This document shows, one piece after another, positions 39,341 through 49,581 of a DNA stretch of 64,000 bases. Under the pieces are notes generated by a model. That model searched no databases and was not told the origin of the DNA. It saw nothing but the letters and a program-made list of their open reading frames with translations. The translations under genes and the position numbers were made by a program. This DNA is from Crossiella sp. S99.2. Lineage in GTDB: Bacteria > Actinomycetota > Actinomycetes > Mycobacteriales > Pseudonocardiaceae. Numbering within the stretch: position 1 is the stretch's first letter; each line of letters begins with the position of its first letter. The stretch is taken from positions 806,001 through 870,000 of the forward strand of contig NZ_JALMDK010000001.1 in NCBI RefSeq assembly GCF_023094165.1, given 5' to 3'.

Positions 39341-40354
39341 GTGACGAAGGCCATGACTCGCACCCGCCTGGTCGCCGTGTCGATCACCGCGGGCCTGTTC
39401 CTGACCGGCTGTGCCGGTGGCCCCAGCAAGATCGGCAGCGCGGCGATCGTCGGCGACACCGCCATCCCGCTGGAGACCGTGCAGCAGCGCTTCGACGCCT
39501 GGCTGGCGGCCTACTCGGACGGCTCCGGGGCCCAGCGGGAGCGGCAGGGCCTGGCCAACCTGGGCCGGGCGCAGGCCAGCGTGCTGGTCAGCCGCGAGCT
39601 GGTCCGCCAGGTCGCCAAGGCCGAGGGCGTGACCTACAGCGAGGAAGAGGTCCAGGAGCTGATCAAGCAGGTGGGCGGTTCCACCGAGGCGGCGGCGCAG
39701 ACCCTGGAGACCCCGGCCAACTACCACCAGTCGGTGCGGGCCCAGCTGCTCGCGGCCGCGATCGGCCGCAGGCACATCCAGAACCTGCGCATCACCATGG
39801 ACTTCACCACCGCGACCAGCCGCACCGAGGCCGAGCGCAAGGCCAAGGAGATGGCGCAGAGCGAGCAGGCCGCGACCGCGCTGGTGCGCAAGGACGTGGC
39901 AGGCATGCCGGCCAACCCGCAGACCGGCCAGTCCGCCGAGCAGAGCAGGCTGAACCAGACGCTGCCGGTGACCAACTTCCTCGGCCAGCAGACCCCGCGC
40001 GCGCTGATGTCGCTGTTCACCGTGCCCGCGGGCACCGTGGTCGGGGTCTCGCTGAACTCCGGCCAGCAGGGCGGCGGCGCGCAGCAGTGGATCGTGGCCA
40101 GGGTGAAGAGCCGCACCGACCAGCCGACCTCGGGCACCTCGCCGGGCGAGGTGGCCGAGCAGGCGGGCCCGTCCCAGCTCGAACTGGTCGGCCAGGCCGT
40201 GATCTCGCACTACGCCGCGGGCCAGAAGATCGAGATCAACCCGCGCTACGGCGTCTGGGAGCCGACCTCCACCGACACCCAGGCCCGGATCACCGGCCCC
40301 GGCAACCCGGCCCCCACCTTCAGCATCCCGGCGCGGGCCGAAGTCCAGAAGTGA
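39341..40354 (+). CDS. SurA-like N-domain lipoprotein
   Basis: This 337-residue lipoprotein has the lipobox LTGC about 22 residues after GTG 39341. An ATG at 39287, overlapping the mfd stop (TGATG), is an alternative start with an extra 18 residues. The mature N-terminal part resembles the SurA chaperone domain: VGDTAIPLETVQQRFDAW, then long helices (VSRELVRQVAKAEGVTYSEE). No clear PPIase parvulin core is seen. A role in folding of exported proteins is likely. Its stop overlaps the mazG start. Confidence 0.8.
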   Translation: MTKAMTRTRLVAVSITAGLFLTGCAGGPSKIGSAAIVGDTAIPLETVQQRFDAWLAAYSDGSGAQRERQGLANLGRAQASVLVSRELVRQVAKAEGVTYSEEEVQELIKQVGGSTEAAAQTLETPANYHQSVRAQLLAAAIGRRHIQNLRITMDFTTATSRTEAERKAKEMAQSEQAATALVRKDVAGMPANPQTGQSAEQSRLNQTLPVTNFLGQQTPRALMSLFTVPAGTVVGVSLNSGQQGGGAQQWIVARVKSRTDQPTSGTSPGEVAEQAGPSQLELVGQAVISHYAAGQKIEINPRYGVWEPTSTDTQARITGPGNPAPTFSIPARAEVQK

Positions 40355-41358
40355 CGCCGGTGTTCCAGGGCTGCGCCGTCGTCCTGCTCAGCGAGCGCCT
40401 CGGCGCGGTCTTACCGCTGGCCGCGGTGCCCGTGGTGCGCACCGCGGCCGAGGTCTACGCCGACCCGGCCGAGCTGGGCTTTCCCGCTCCGCCACCGGCG
40501 GCCGAGCTGCTCGCGCTGGCCGCCGAGGCGCCGCTGGTGCTGCTGACCCTGGACGCCGAGGGCCCGGCCGCGGCCGCGCTGGTGCGGGCCGGGGCCAAGC
40601 TGATCGGCACCCCGGAGCCCCGTGGCGCCGGGCTGGTCGAGGCGGCCCAGGTCATGCACCGGCTGCGCTCGCCGGGCGGCTGTCCCTGGGACGCCGAGCA
40701 AACGCACGACTCACTGCGGCAGTACCTGGTCGAGGAGACCTACGAGCTGCTGGAGGCGATCGAGGACGGCGACCGGGCCGCGTTGCGCGAGGAACTCGGC
40801 GACGTGCTGCTCCAGGTGCTCTTCCACGCCAGGGTGGCCGAGGAGGACGGGGCCGACCCGTTCTCCATCGACGAGGTGGCCACCGAACTGGTGGCCAAGC
40901 TGGTCGGCCGCCACCCGCACGTCTTCGCCGAGCACGGCGACCCCGCGGTGCGGGACAGCCACACCCAGCAGCAGCGTTGGGAAGAGCTGAAGCAGATGGA
41001 AAAGCGCCGGGAGTCCGCGGTGGACGGGGTCGCCCTCGGCCAGCCCGCGGTGGCCCTGGCCGCCAAACTCGCCCAGCGCGCCGGTCGCGCCGGGGTGCCC
41101 GTCGACCTGCTGCCCGACGGCGGTGACCCCGGCCGGGCCCTGTTCGCGGTGGCCGCCAGGGCAAAGCTCGACGGCGGCGATCCGGAGTCCGCACTGCGCG
41201 CGGTGGCCCGTGGCTTCGGCCGCACCCTGCGTGCCGCCGAGGTCGCGGCCCGCGCCGACGGCGCCGATCCGGCCGCGCTGGACGCGGACGGCTGGCGCCG
41301 GTACTGGCCCACTGAACAGCTCAACGGCGGCTCACGCGGCGACAGCTCAACCGGCTGA
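40351..41358 (+). CDS. mazG: MazG family nucleoside triphosphate pyrophosphohydrolase
   Basis: MazG hydrolyses NTPs, including damaged ones, to NMP and PPi. The 335-residue product has a variable N-terminal 90 residues and then the MazG core: LRSPGGCPWDAEQTHDSL, the metal site EETYELLEAI and EELGDVLLQVLFHA. It starts at GTG 40351, overlapping the previous stop. A rare TTA leucine codon occurs at 40411-40413 (residue 21). Confidence 0.95.
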   Translation: MTPVFQGCAVVLLSERLGAVLPLAAVPVVRTAAEVYADPAELGFPAPPPAAELLALAAEAPLVLLTLDAEGPAAAALVRAGAKLIGTPEPRGAGLVEAAQVMHRLRSPGGCPWDAEQTHDSLRQYLVEETYELLEAIEDGDRAALREELGDVLLQVLFHARVAEEDGADPFSIDEVATELVAKLVGRHPHVFAEHGDPAVRDSHTQQQRWEELKQMEKRRESAVDGVALGQPAVALAAKLAQRAGRAGVPVDLLPDGGDPGRALFAVAARAKLDGGDPESALRAVARGFGRTLRAAEVAARADGADPAALDADGWRRYWPTEQLNGGSRGDSSTG

Positions 41359-41464
41359 ACGGGCGAGACGGGCTACCCCTGATTGGGTTAATCGGAATGA
41401 ATTCGTGACCCGCCGTGTGGGTTGACGATGACCTTGAGCGGGTTCCCAGGCACACTGGGTGGCG

Positions 41465-42268
41465 ATGAACGCCGACGGCCACACCCGAAGCGAACGACGC
41501 TGGGCCTTCCTGTTGCTCGGGGCCACCGGAGCCGCCCTGGTCACCCTCGGCGCGGTGGTGGTGCGCGGCGAGCTGGCCGCCACGCCCGCGATGCGGCAAC
41601 CACCGGTCGCCGAGTTCAAGTTGCCCACCGCCCTGGCCCCACCCAACGCCGGCGCGGCCCTGCCCGAGCTGACCCCGCAGCCACCGGGCGCCCGCCCGCA
41701 GGCCCAGCTGGCCGGCTGGGCCGCCCAGTACTCGAACAAGCTCAACGTGCCCAAGGGCGCGCTGGAGGCCTACGGCTACGCCGCCGCGCTCACCGCGGCC
41801 GAGCGGCCCGCCTGCCGGATCACCTGGACCGCGCTCGCCGGCATCGGCCAGATCGAGTCCAACCACGGCCGGTTCAACGGCGCCAAGCTGGACGCCTCGG
41901 CCCGCCCCACCAGCGATATCCGCGGCATCCCGCTGGACGGGCGGCCGGGCGTGAAGGCGATCAAGGACACCGACGGCGGCAGGCTGGACGGGGACACCGT
42001 GTGGGACCGGGCCATGGGCCCGCTCCAGTTCATCCCGACCACCTGGAAGGACTGGGGCGCCGACGCCGACACCGACGGCCGCACCGATCCGGACGACCTC
42101 GACGACGCCGCCCTCTCCGCCGCCCGCTACCTGTGCGCCAGCGGCGGCGACCTGGGCACGGCCGAGGGCTGGTGGCGTGCGGTGACCACCTACAACGAGA
42201 GCCGCCGCTACGGCCAGGACGTGCTGGACCGGGCCGATCACTACGGCCGGGCCAGCCGCGAGAACTGA
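41465..42268 (+). CDS. Lytic transglycosylase (LpqU-like), paralogue 1
   Basis: This is a 267-residue membrane-anchored murein transglycosylase. The N-terminal helix (about 14-34) has no lipobox Cys, so it is a signal anchor. The MltB-type SLT_2 domain has GIGQIESNHGR with the catalytic Glu and AMGPLQFIPTTWKDWG, then DPDDLDDAALSAARYLC. It resembles LpqU (Rv1022), which also lies between mazG and eno. It is the first of three paralogues within 7 kb. GGTGG precedes the ATG; GTG 41459 is an alternative start. Confidence 0.88.
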   Translation: MNADGHTRSERRWAFLLLGATGAALVTLGAVVVRGELAATPAMRQPPVAEFKLPTALAPPNAGAALPELTPQPPGARPQAQLAGWAAQYSNKLNVPKGALEAYGYAAALTAAERPACRITWTALAGIGQIESNHGRFNGAKLDASARPTSDIRGIPLDGRPGVKAIKDTDGGRLDGDTVWDRAMGPLQFIPTTWKDWGADADTDGRTDPDDLDDAALSAARYLCASGGDLGTAEGWWRAVTTYNESRRYGQDVLDRADHYGRASREN

Positions 42269-42289
42269 CCCGCCCGCGCCGGGTGTGCG

Positions 42290-42295
42290 TAGCCT
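42290..42295 (+). promoter_or_regulatory. -10 box for leaderless paralogue 2
   Basis: TAGCCT is followed by 6 bases and GTG 42302, with no ribosome binding site. It repeats the layout at ispE and at the response regulator gene. Confidence 0.5.
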
Positions 42296-42301
42296 GGTCT
42301 G

Positions 42302-43165
42302 GTGGTCACCCCTGCTGCACCGTCCCTGCCGACGCCCACCCCTGAGCCGCCCCGCCGTCGCGGCGGTGTAGCCGGGCGGCTGGTCATCGCCGGTGTGGTC
42401 ATCGGCGTGGCCGGGGCGGGCATCTGGGCGCTGACCCAGGTCACCGAGCCGGACCGGACCCCGCGCCGGGTGGAGCCGCCGATCGTGGCGGTGCCGGTGG
42501 AACCCGGGTCCGCGGTGCCCGGCGACGTGCTGCCGGACCGGCAGCCGCCGCCGGACCGCAAGCCGCCGCCCGCGGCCCAGGGCGGTCCGGCCCCGGACCC
42601 GATCGGCGACTGGGCCAACCGGGTCAGCGAGACCATCGAGGTCCCGGCCCGCGCCTTACGCGCCTACGCGGTGGCCGACCTGACCCTGCGCGCGGAGAAG
42701 CCGCGCTGCCGGATCACCTGGGCCACCATCGCCGCGATCGGCCGGATCGAGTCCAACCACAACCGCTACGGCGGCGCGACCCTGCAGGAGGACGGCCGCC
42801 CGTCCAAGCCGATCATCGGCGTGCCGCTGGACGGCTCACCCGGCTTCAAGGCCATCCCGGACACCGACAAGGGCCAGCTCGACGGCGACACCCAGTGGGA
42901 CCGCGCGGTCGGCCCGATGCAGTTCATCCCGGGCACCTGGAAGCGCTTCGCCGCCGACGGCGACGGGGACGGCAAGGCCGATCCGCAGGACATCGACGAC
43001 GCCGCGGTGGCCGCCGGCCGCTACCTGTGCTCGGCCAACCGGGACCTGGGCACCGGCAAGGACTGGTGGGCGGCGACCTTCACCTACAACAACTCGGTGG
43101 AGTACGGCCAGAAGGTCTTCGGCCTGGCCGACCGCTACGCCCGCGGCAGCCTCGGCCAGCGCTGA
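42302..43165 (+). CDS. Lytic transglycosylase (LpqU-like), paralogue 2
   Basis: The 287-residue protein has a short proline-rich cytosolic start, one helix (about 24-46), a Pro-rich spacer and the SLT_2 domain: AIGRIESNHNR with the catalytic Glu, AVGPMQFIPGTW and DPQDIDDAAVAAGRYLC. It lies 34 bases after paralogue 1 and probably arose by tandem duplication. A TTA leucine codon at 42656-42658 (residue 119) is rare for this genome. The gene ends 7 bases from a convergent TPR gene. Confidence 0.88.
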   Translation: MVTPAAPSLPTPTPEPPRRRGGVAGRLVIAGVVIGVAGAGIWALTQVTEPDRTPRRVEPPIVAVPVEPGSAVPGDVLPDRQPPPDRKPPPAAQGGPAPDPIGDWANRVSETIEVPARALRAYAVADLTLRAEKPRCRITWATIAAIGRIESNHNRYGGATLQEDGRPSKPIIGVPLDGSPGFKAIPDTDKGQLDGDTQWDRAVGPMQFIPGTWKRFAADGDGDGKADPQDIDDAAVAAGRYLCSANRDLGTGKDWWAATFTYNNSVEYGQKVFGLADRYARGSLGQR

Positions 43166-43172
43166 AGCCGGT

Positions 43173-43559
43173 TCAGGTGCCGGTGTCCTTCTCCCGCAGC
43201 ATGATCCGGGCCCGGACCTCGTTGACCGCCTCCAGGTAGTCCGGCTTCGGGTTCATCGCCGCGGCCATCCGCAGCTGGGTGATCGCCTCGGACAGCCTGC
43301 TCTGCCGTTGCAGCGTCCGGCCCAGCGCGAAGCGGGCGTAGTGATCGGTGGGATCCAGCTCCAGCACCCGGCGGAAGGACCGCTCGGCGCGGGTGAACTG
43401 GGCGGAGTGCAGATAACACCGGGCGGCGAGCAGATGAACACTCGGCAGGTCCGGATTGGACTCCAGGACGGGCTCCAGCCAGCGCAGTGCGTCCAGCGGC
43501 CGGTTCGCGGCCAGGAGCGACTCCGCCCTGCGATACGCCTCGAAGGTGCCCTCGGTCAT
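43173..43559 (-). CDS. Tetratricopeptide repeat protein
   Basis: The 128-residue product starts at ATG 43559 behind GGGGTG. It consists of about three TPR units (for example AERSFRRVLELDPTDHYARF). It has no signal or catalytic motif, so it is probably a protein-interaction module. Partners are unknown. Confidence 0.8.
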   Translation of the reverse strand: MTEGTFEAYRRAESLLAANRPLDALRWLEPVLESNPDLPSVHLLAARCYLHSAQFTRAERSFRRVLELDPTDHYARFALGRTLQRQSRLSEAITQLRMAAAMNPKPDYLEAVNEVRARIMLREKDTGT

Positions 43560-43682
43560 AGTCACCCCACGGTACGACGTCTTCGCCGATCGCGCGCCCG
43601 CCATCCGGGCCATGATCCACACCCCACCGGCCGTGTTGGCCGTTCTGGTACGGCGTGCGCACGGGTGGGGGTGGGGTCCGGC

Positions 43683-43688
43683 TAGGCT
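43683..43688 (+). promoter_or_regulatory. -10 box upstream of eno
   Basis: TAGGCT lies about 45 bases before the enolase start. The transcript would carry the strong AAGGAGA ribosome binding site. Confidence 0.45.
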
Positions 43689-43717
43689 CGGCAGTGGTCA
43701 AGTCCCAGGCTGGGTGA

Positions 43718-45025
<1,308 letters not shown>

Positions 45026-45030
45026 GCCCG

Positions 45031-45657
45031 ATGGCGGGGCGCGAGCACGACAGGGAGCGGCGGCGCAGGCGGACGGAGAACTCCTCCGCCTCCTCGGCGC
45101 GCCGGCCGGAGCGCGCGCGCCGCAAGTGGCAACGACCGGACCGGACCGGCGCGGCAGCGGCCTCCTCCAGCACCGAGGAGGTCCGCTCCGCCCGGGACCG
45201 GTCCGCGCGGGACCGCAGTGAGACCACCCGCCGCGGCACGCCCGGCACCCGGACCCGCAGGCCCACCGCGGGACCGGGCGGGGCGTTCAAGCTCTCCTCC
45301 ACCCGGCGGGCCGCGCTGCTGGCGATCATCGCCTGCGCGCTGACGCTGTCCATCGCGGTGCCACTGCGCAACTACTGGAGTCAGAAGTCGGAGATGCAGG
45401 CCGAGACCGAGAAGGTCAAGCAGCTCAACGAGGTGGCCAAGCAGCTCGAGGAGCGCAAGACCCAGCTCTCGGACCCGACCCAGATCGAGGCCGAGGCCCG
45501 GCGCAGGCTGCGCTACGTCCGGCCGGGTGAGACGCCGTACGTGGTGCAGCTGCCGCAGCCGACCACCCCGGCCGCGCCGGCGGAGGCCGAACAACGCAAG
45601 AACGACAAGCCTTGGTACGACCGGCTATGGGACTCGATCACCGGGAGTGGTTCGTGA
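45031..45657 (+). CDS. ftsB: FtsB/DivIC-like septum formation initiator
   Basis: The 208-residue divisome protein has a long basic Arg/Ser-rich cytosolic N-terminus (about 90 residues), one membrane helix (RAALLAIIACALTLSIAV) and a periplasmic coiled coil (about 116-150), then RRRLRYVRPGETPYVV, typical of DivIC/FtsB. The basic N-terminal extension is characteristic of actinobacteria (Rv1024-like). The stop overlaps the next start (GTGA). Confidence 0.93.
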   Translation: MAGREHDRERRRRRTENSSASSARRPERARRKWQRPDRTGAAAASSSTEEVRSARDRSARDRSETTRRGTPGTRTRRPTAGPGGAFKLSSTRRAALLAIIACALTLSIAVPLRNYWSQKSEMQAETEKVKQLNEVAKQLEERKTQLSDPTQIEAEARRRLRYVRPGETPYVVQLPQPTTPAAPAEAEQRKNDKPWYDRLWDSITGSGS

Positions 45658-46178
45658 GCAAGGAAAAACCGCGCCTGGGACTGGACGTCCCGCCGGTGCG
45701 GGAGGAGCTGACCGAGGCCGATCGCGCGGCGGTGACCGCGCAGCTGGGCCGGTCACCACGCGGTGTACGGGCGGTGGCGTACCGCTGTCCGTGTGGCAAC
45801 CCGGCGGTGCTCCAGACGAACCCCCGGTTGGACGACGGCACCCCGTTCCCCACCATGTACTACTCGACCTGCCCCCGGGTGAACTCGATGTTGGGGACGC
45901 AGGAGGCATCCGGTCTGATGAAGGAGATGACCGACCGCCTCGAAACCGATGAGGGCCTTGCTGACCAGTACCGGAAGGCGCACGAGAGCTATCTCGCCGA
46001 GCGCGACGGGATCGAGTCGCTGGGCACCGGGGTCACCGCGGGCGGAATGCCGGACCGGGTCAAGTGCTTGCACGTACAAGTTGCACATGCACTTGCCTGT
46101 GGGCGCGGAGTGAACCCTTTTGGTGATGAATCGGCTGATCGGCTGACTGACTGGTGGCGCTCCGGTAGCTGCGTGTAG
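45654..46178 (+). CDS. DUF501 protein
   Basis: This 174-residue protein is translationally coupled to ftsB. Conserved DUF501 features are RCPCGNPAVLQTNPRLDDG, PFPTMYYSTCP and a C-terminal GGMPDRVKCLHVQVAHALA. Cysteines in CPC, STCP and KCLH may bind metal. The function is unknown; the fixed position after ftsB (Rv1025) suggests a link to cell-envelope growth. Confidence 0.9.
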   Translation: MSKEKPRLGLDVPPVREELTEADRAAVTAQLGRSPRGVRAVAYRCPCGNPAVLQTNPRLDDGTPFPTMYYSTCPRVNSMLGTQEASGLMKEMTDRLETDEGLADQYRKAHESYLAERDGIESLGTGVTAGGMPDRVKCLHVQVAHALACGRGVNPFGDESADRLTDWWRSGSCV

Positions 46179-46210
46179 CGCGCGCTGGGCTCTCTGGGGA
46201 ACTCGCGGTC

Positions 46211-46239
46211 TTCGGCTGCACCGGTCGAGTCGCTACACT
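46211..46239 (+). promoter_or_regulatory. Promoter for the Uma2 gene
   Basis: TTCGGC (46211-46216) and TACACT (46234-46239) are separated by 17 bases. The start of transcription near 46246 would leave a leader of about 75 bases before ATG 46322. Confidence 0.4.
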
Positions 46240-46321
46240 CGCGTATCTCGTGCTCAGCACCGGGTTCGGCCAGGTCACCGCCTCGCAACGAGGGTGGAAT
46301 GCCAGCGGAAGGACAGCCACC

Positions 46322-46882
46322 ATGGGTAGTGTCCCCGCGCTTCCTCACAGCAGGCCACTGACGCGGTTTGACCTGGAGGCGATGCCTCATGACGGTCATC
46401 GCTACGAGCTCGTGGACGGGGTGCTCACCGTGAGCCCGTCACCCCGTCCACTCCACCAGCGCGCCATCCTGCGACTGATCATGGCGCTGGAACCGCACTG
46501 CCCCGAGGAGCTGGAGATCCTGCCTGCCCCGGTGGACGTGGTGCTGGCCGAGGACACCGTGCTGATCCCGGACATCGTGATCGCGCGCACGGTGGACTGG
46601 ACCGATCGCGGGCTCTTCGGCCCGCCGGTGCTCGCGGTCGAGGTTTTCTCGCCGAGCACCCGGCGATTCGACCTGGAACTCAAGCGGGCGCGTATGCAGG
46701 CGGCCGGATGCCCGAACTATTGGGTGGTCGATCCGGACGAACCGGCGTTGCGCTGCTGGCATTTGCGGGATGGCCGCTATGTGGAGGTCGCATTCGCGCG
46801 CGGCACCGAGTCGGTCACGCTGAGCGAGCCGTTCATCGTCACCCTCTCGCCTGCCGATCTCGTCTCGTTGCGCCGCCGATAA
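46322..46882 (+). CDS. Uma2 (DUF820) family PD-(D/E)XK-like nuclease
   Basis: The 186-residue product starts at ATG 46322 behind GGAAGGA. The family pattern is clear: HRYELVDGVLTVSPSP, IPDIVIAR, VLAVEVFSPSTRRFDLELK and YWVVDPDEPALRCW. The Asp in PDIV, the Glu in VEVFSPS and the Lys in ELKR form the expected nuclease triad. These proteins are multicopy in actinobacteria and cyanobacteria, with unknown role. It interrupts the conserved DUF501-ppx neighbourhood. Confidence 0.88.
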   Translation: MGSVPALPHSRPLTRFDLEAMPHDGHRYELVDGVLTVSPSPRPLHQRAILRLIMALEPHCPEELEILPAPVDVVLAEDTVLIPDIVIARTVDWTDRGLFGPPVLAVEVFSPSTRRFDLELKRARMQAAGCPNYWVVDPDEPALRCWHLRDGRYVEVAFARGTESVTLSEPFIVTLSPADLVSLRRR

Positions 46883-47090
46883 GCGCGCGTGATGACCCGG
46901 TTCAATTCAGTTGGACAGGTTCCGGCCGTGTTACGTGACATTCCTGGTACCGGCTCGTTGTGCTCAGTACGGTGAGAACCGGTGACACGGCTTCGCTGAT
47001 CAGGCAGGCTTGCGGCGGCCCAGTGCGTGTGGGTATGGGGGAGGCACGGCCGTCGACCGGCCGCGGGATGTGGTGAGGGAGAGGTTGCAG

Positions 47091-48344
47091 GTGGGTGCTC
47101 CGAACGGGCCTGGCTTCGTGGCGGCGACGACACGACAACGGCGCAAGGGTCGGAGACTGCTCGCCGCGGCCACCGTCAGCGCCGCCCTGATCGCCCCCGG
47201 CCTGCTCGCCGCGGGCACTGGCGCGCTCGGCATCCTCCCGGTGGCCGACATCACCGGCCTGGATACCCCGCGCCCCGGCAACATCCTGGCCCTGTTGCAG
47301 GACAACAACAGCGTCGGCGTGAACGGCGCGCTGCCCAGCGCGGACTCGGTCAGCCCGGAGCTGGTCGCCGCGCTGCGCGACCCCAGCCAGCAGCCCCCGC
47401 CGGACCCGTTCGACCCCGGCTCGGCCGTGGAGGGCATCCCCGGCGAGGTGCTCAAGGCCTACCGGCGGGCCGCCGAGATCCTGGCCGGCACCACCCCCGG
47501 CTGCCGGCTGCACTGGTCGCTGCTGGCCGGTATCGGCAAGATCGAGTCCAACCACGCCCGCGGCGGCAAGGTCGACATCAACGGCAACGCCAGCCCGCGC
47601 ATCCTGGGCCCGCAGCTCTCCGGCGGCCCCGGTTTCGCCGCGATCAGGGACACCGACAACGGCGCGCTGGACGGCGACACCCAGTGGGACCGGGCGGTCG
47701 GCCCGATGCAGTTCATCCCGAGCACCTGGCGGGGCTACGCCGCCGACGGCAACGCCGACGGCAGGTCCGATCCGAACAACGTCTACGACGCGGCCCTTGG
47801 CGCAGGCAACTACCTGTGCTCCGGCGGTCTGGACCTGAGCAACCCGGCCCAGCTGGCCACCGCGGTGTTCCGCTACAACCATTCCAACGTCTACGTGCGC
47901 AACGTGCTGACCTGGATGGAGCGCTACGCCAAGGGCGTCACGATCCTGCCGGACGACCCGCTGGTGCCCACCGACCCGAACCTGACCCAGCCGCCGCCGC
48001 AGGGCGGGGTCACCCCGCCGCCGCAGAACCCGCCGCCTGGCCCGGGCAATCCCGGCCCGACCAGCTCGAGTTCGAGTTCCAGCTCGAGTTCCAGCTCGTC
48101 CTCCTCGGTCTCGCCGACGCCGCCGTCCAGCACCAGCCCGTCGCCGTCGAGCAGCACCAGCCCGTCCACGAGCACCTCGCCGACGCCGACCTGCACCACC
48201 CCGCCGCCGTCGAGCACCTCCCCCTCCAGTTCGCCGACGCCGACCAGCAGCTCCGGCCTGCCCGCCTGCGTCACCCCCACGCCCAGCTCCACCAGCAGCA
48301 CGCCGACGGTGGCCAAGACCAACGCGGCGCAGCCGCCGCAGTAG
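47091..48344 (+). CDS. Lytic transglycosylase (LpqU-like), paralogue 3, with Ser/Pro/Thr-rich tail
   Basis: The 417-residue protein starts at GTG 47091 behind GAGGGAGAGG. A basic N-terminus and a hydrophobic segment (about 22-45) form a signal or anchor. The SLT_2 domain follows: GIGKIESNHAR with the catalytic Glu, AVGPMQFIPSTW and DPNNVYDAALGAGNYLC. The last about 110 residues are Pro/Ser/Thr-rich and include 15 serines in a row (325-339). Such tails often span the wall and are glycosylated. No LPXTG motif is present. The upstream gap of 208 bases shows no promoter I can defend. Confidence 0.87.
   Translation: MGAPNGPGFVAATTRQRRKGRRLLAAATVSAALIAPGLLAAGTGALGILPVADITGLDTPRPGNILALLQDNNSVGVNGALPSADSVSPELVAALRDPSQQPPPDPFDPGSAVEGIPGEVLKAYRRAAEILAGTTPGCRLHWSLLAGIGKIESNHARGGKVDINGNASPRILGPQLSGGPGFAAIRDTDNGALDGDTQWDRAVGPMQFIPSTWRGYAADGNADGRSDPNNVYDAALGAGNYLCSGGLDLSNPAQLATAVFRYNHSNVYVRNVLTWMERYAKGVTILPDDPLVPTDPNLTQPPPQGGVTPPPQNPPPGPGNPGPTSSSSSSSSSSSSSSSVSPTPPSSTSPSPSSSTSPSTSTSPTPTCTTPPPSSTSPSSSPTPTSSSGLPACVTPTPSSTSSTPTVAKTNAAQPPQ
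48063..48107 (+). repeat. Poly-serine microsatellite inside paralogue 3
   Basis: Fifteen consecutive serine codons are built from alternating AGC/TCG/AGT/TCC, giving an imperfect AGCTCGAGTTCG-like repeat. It could change length by slippage, altering the tail length in frame. Confidence 0.7.
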
Positions 48345-48381
48345 GGTTGCCGCGGAAGCTTCGCGAGGGTTGGGGTGGGCT

Positions 48382-49335
48382 GTGCCACGGGTAGGTGCGA
48401 TCGACTGCGGGACGAACTCGATCCGGCTGCTCGTCGCCGATGTCTCCGAACGCGAGGACGGCAGCCGCTGGCTGCGGGACGTGCACCGGGAGATGCGCAT
48501 CGTGCGGCTCGGGCAGGGCGTGGACGCCACCGGCGTGCTCGCGCCGGAAGCCTTGGCGCGCACCAGGATCGCGCTGGCCGACTACACCGCCATCTTGCGC
48601 CGCAAGGGCGTGGAACGGGTGCGCATGGTGGCCACCTCCGCCACCAGGGACGCGGCCAATCGGGACGACTTTTTCGGCATGGTCCGTGAAACGCTCGGAG
48701 TCGACGCCGAAGTCATCACCGGGGACGAGGAGGCGACACTCTCCTTCACCGGCGCTGTGGGCGATCTGGAGCCCGAGGAAGGGCCCTTTGTGGTCGTCGA
48801 CCTCGGCGGTGGTTCCACCGAGGTCGTGCTGGGCGATTGGGACGGCGTGCGGGCCAAGGTCACCGCGGCCCGGTCGGTGGACATCGGCTGCGTTCGACTG
48901 ACCGAGCGCTGCCTGCCGGACGACCCGCCCACCCCGGCCCAGCGTGCCGAGGCCGAGCGGGTCATCGCCGAGTCACTGGCCGAGGCATTCGCCGCGGTGG
49001 ACGTCAGCAGCGCGCGCACCTGGATCGGTCTGGCGGGCACGATGACCACCCTCTCCGGCATCGCCAAGGGCCTGCCCAGCTACGACTCCGAGGCCATCCA
49101 TCTGTCAAGACTCCAGATGGGCGAGCTGCACGAGACGATCGAACTTCTGCTCACCCTCTCGCGCGCGGATCGGGCCGCCCTGCCGGTCATGCACCCGGGC
49201 CGGGTCGACGTCATCGGTGGCGGTGCGTTAGTGGTGGCCAAGATCGCCCAAGAACTGCGCGAACGGGCTGGAATCACCGAGCTGGTCGTCAGCGAGCACG
49301 ACATTCTCGACGGCATCGCGTTGTCGACCGTTTGA
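48382..49335 (+). CDS. ppx: Exopolyphosphatase (Ppx/GppA family)
   Basis: This 317-residue phosphatase acts on polyphosphate or pppGpp. The ASKHA fold motifs are AIDCGTNSIRLLVAD, VATSATRDAAN, the phosphate-binding VDLGGGSTEV and GLAGTMTTLSGI. I chose GTG 48382; GAGGG and GGGGTGGG lie upstream. It corresponds to Rv1026 (Ppx2-like short form). A TTA leucine codon is at 49228-49230 (residue 283). Confidence 0.93.
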   Translation: MPRVGAIDCGTNSIRLLVADVSEREDGSRWLRDVHREMRIVRLGQGVDATGVLAPEALARTRIALADYTAILRRKGVERVRMVATSATRDAANRDDFFGMVRETLGVDAEVITGDEEATLSFTGAVGDLEPEEGPFVVVDLGGGSTEVVLGDWDGVRAKVTAARSVDIGCVRLTERCLPDDPPTPAQRAEAERVIAESLAEAFAAVDVSSARTWIGLAGTMTTLSGIAKGLPSYDSEAIHLSRLQMGELHETIELLLTLSRADRAALPVMHPGRVDVIGGGALVVAKIAQELRERAGITELVVSEHDILDGIALSTV

Positions 49336-49342
49336 ACGACAC

Positions 49343-49362
49343 TCCGTCAATCGATTGACGGA
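49343..49362. promoter_or_regulatory. 20-bp perfect palindrome between ppx and the peptide transporter operon
   Basis: TCCGTCAATCGATTGACGGA is self-complementary over all 20 bases. It lies 8 bases after the ppx stop and about 220 bases before the transporter gene. With no loop it looks more like a protein-binding site than a terminator. The surrounding 246 bases are unusually AT-rich and contain TTGACA (49416) and TTGACG (49425), but no matching -10 box that I trust. Confidence 0.55.
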
Positions 49363-49581
49363 CATCTTTCCGTGAAGAATCCGGTCACGTTGCGTAGTTG
49401 TAACTTGTTATTCAGTTGACAAAATTGACGATCGTGACCGCTTTGTGACCGTACTCCGGTGTAGTTCGTTGGGTTGAGCCGATTACGGTCCCTCTCACGG
49501 TTCGGGAAGGGTTCCCGTGGCCGTTTGGGTGGCGCTCACGAACTTCATCGTGAGACGCGCCGTGTAGGTGGGAGGACGTAC

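Noticed and set aside
49343..49362. A Rho-independent terminator for ppx at the 20-bp palindrome
   Set aside because: There is no loop and no U-tract, and the sequence is AT-rich in the middle. An operator is more likely.
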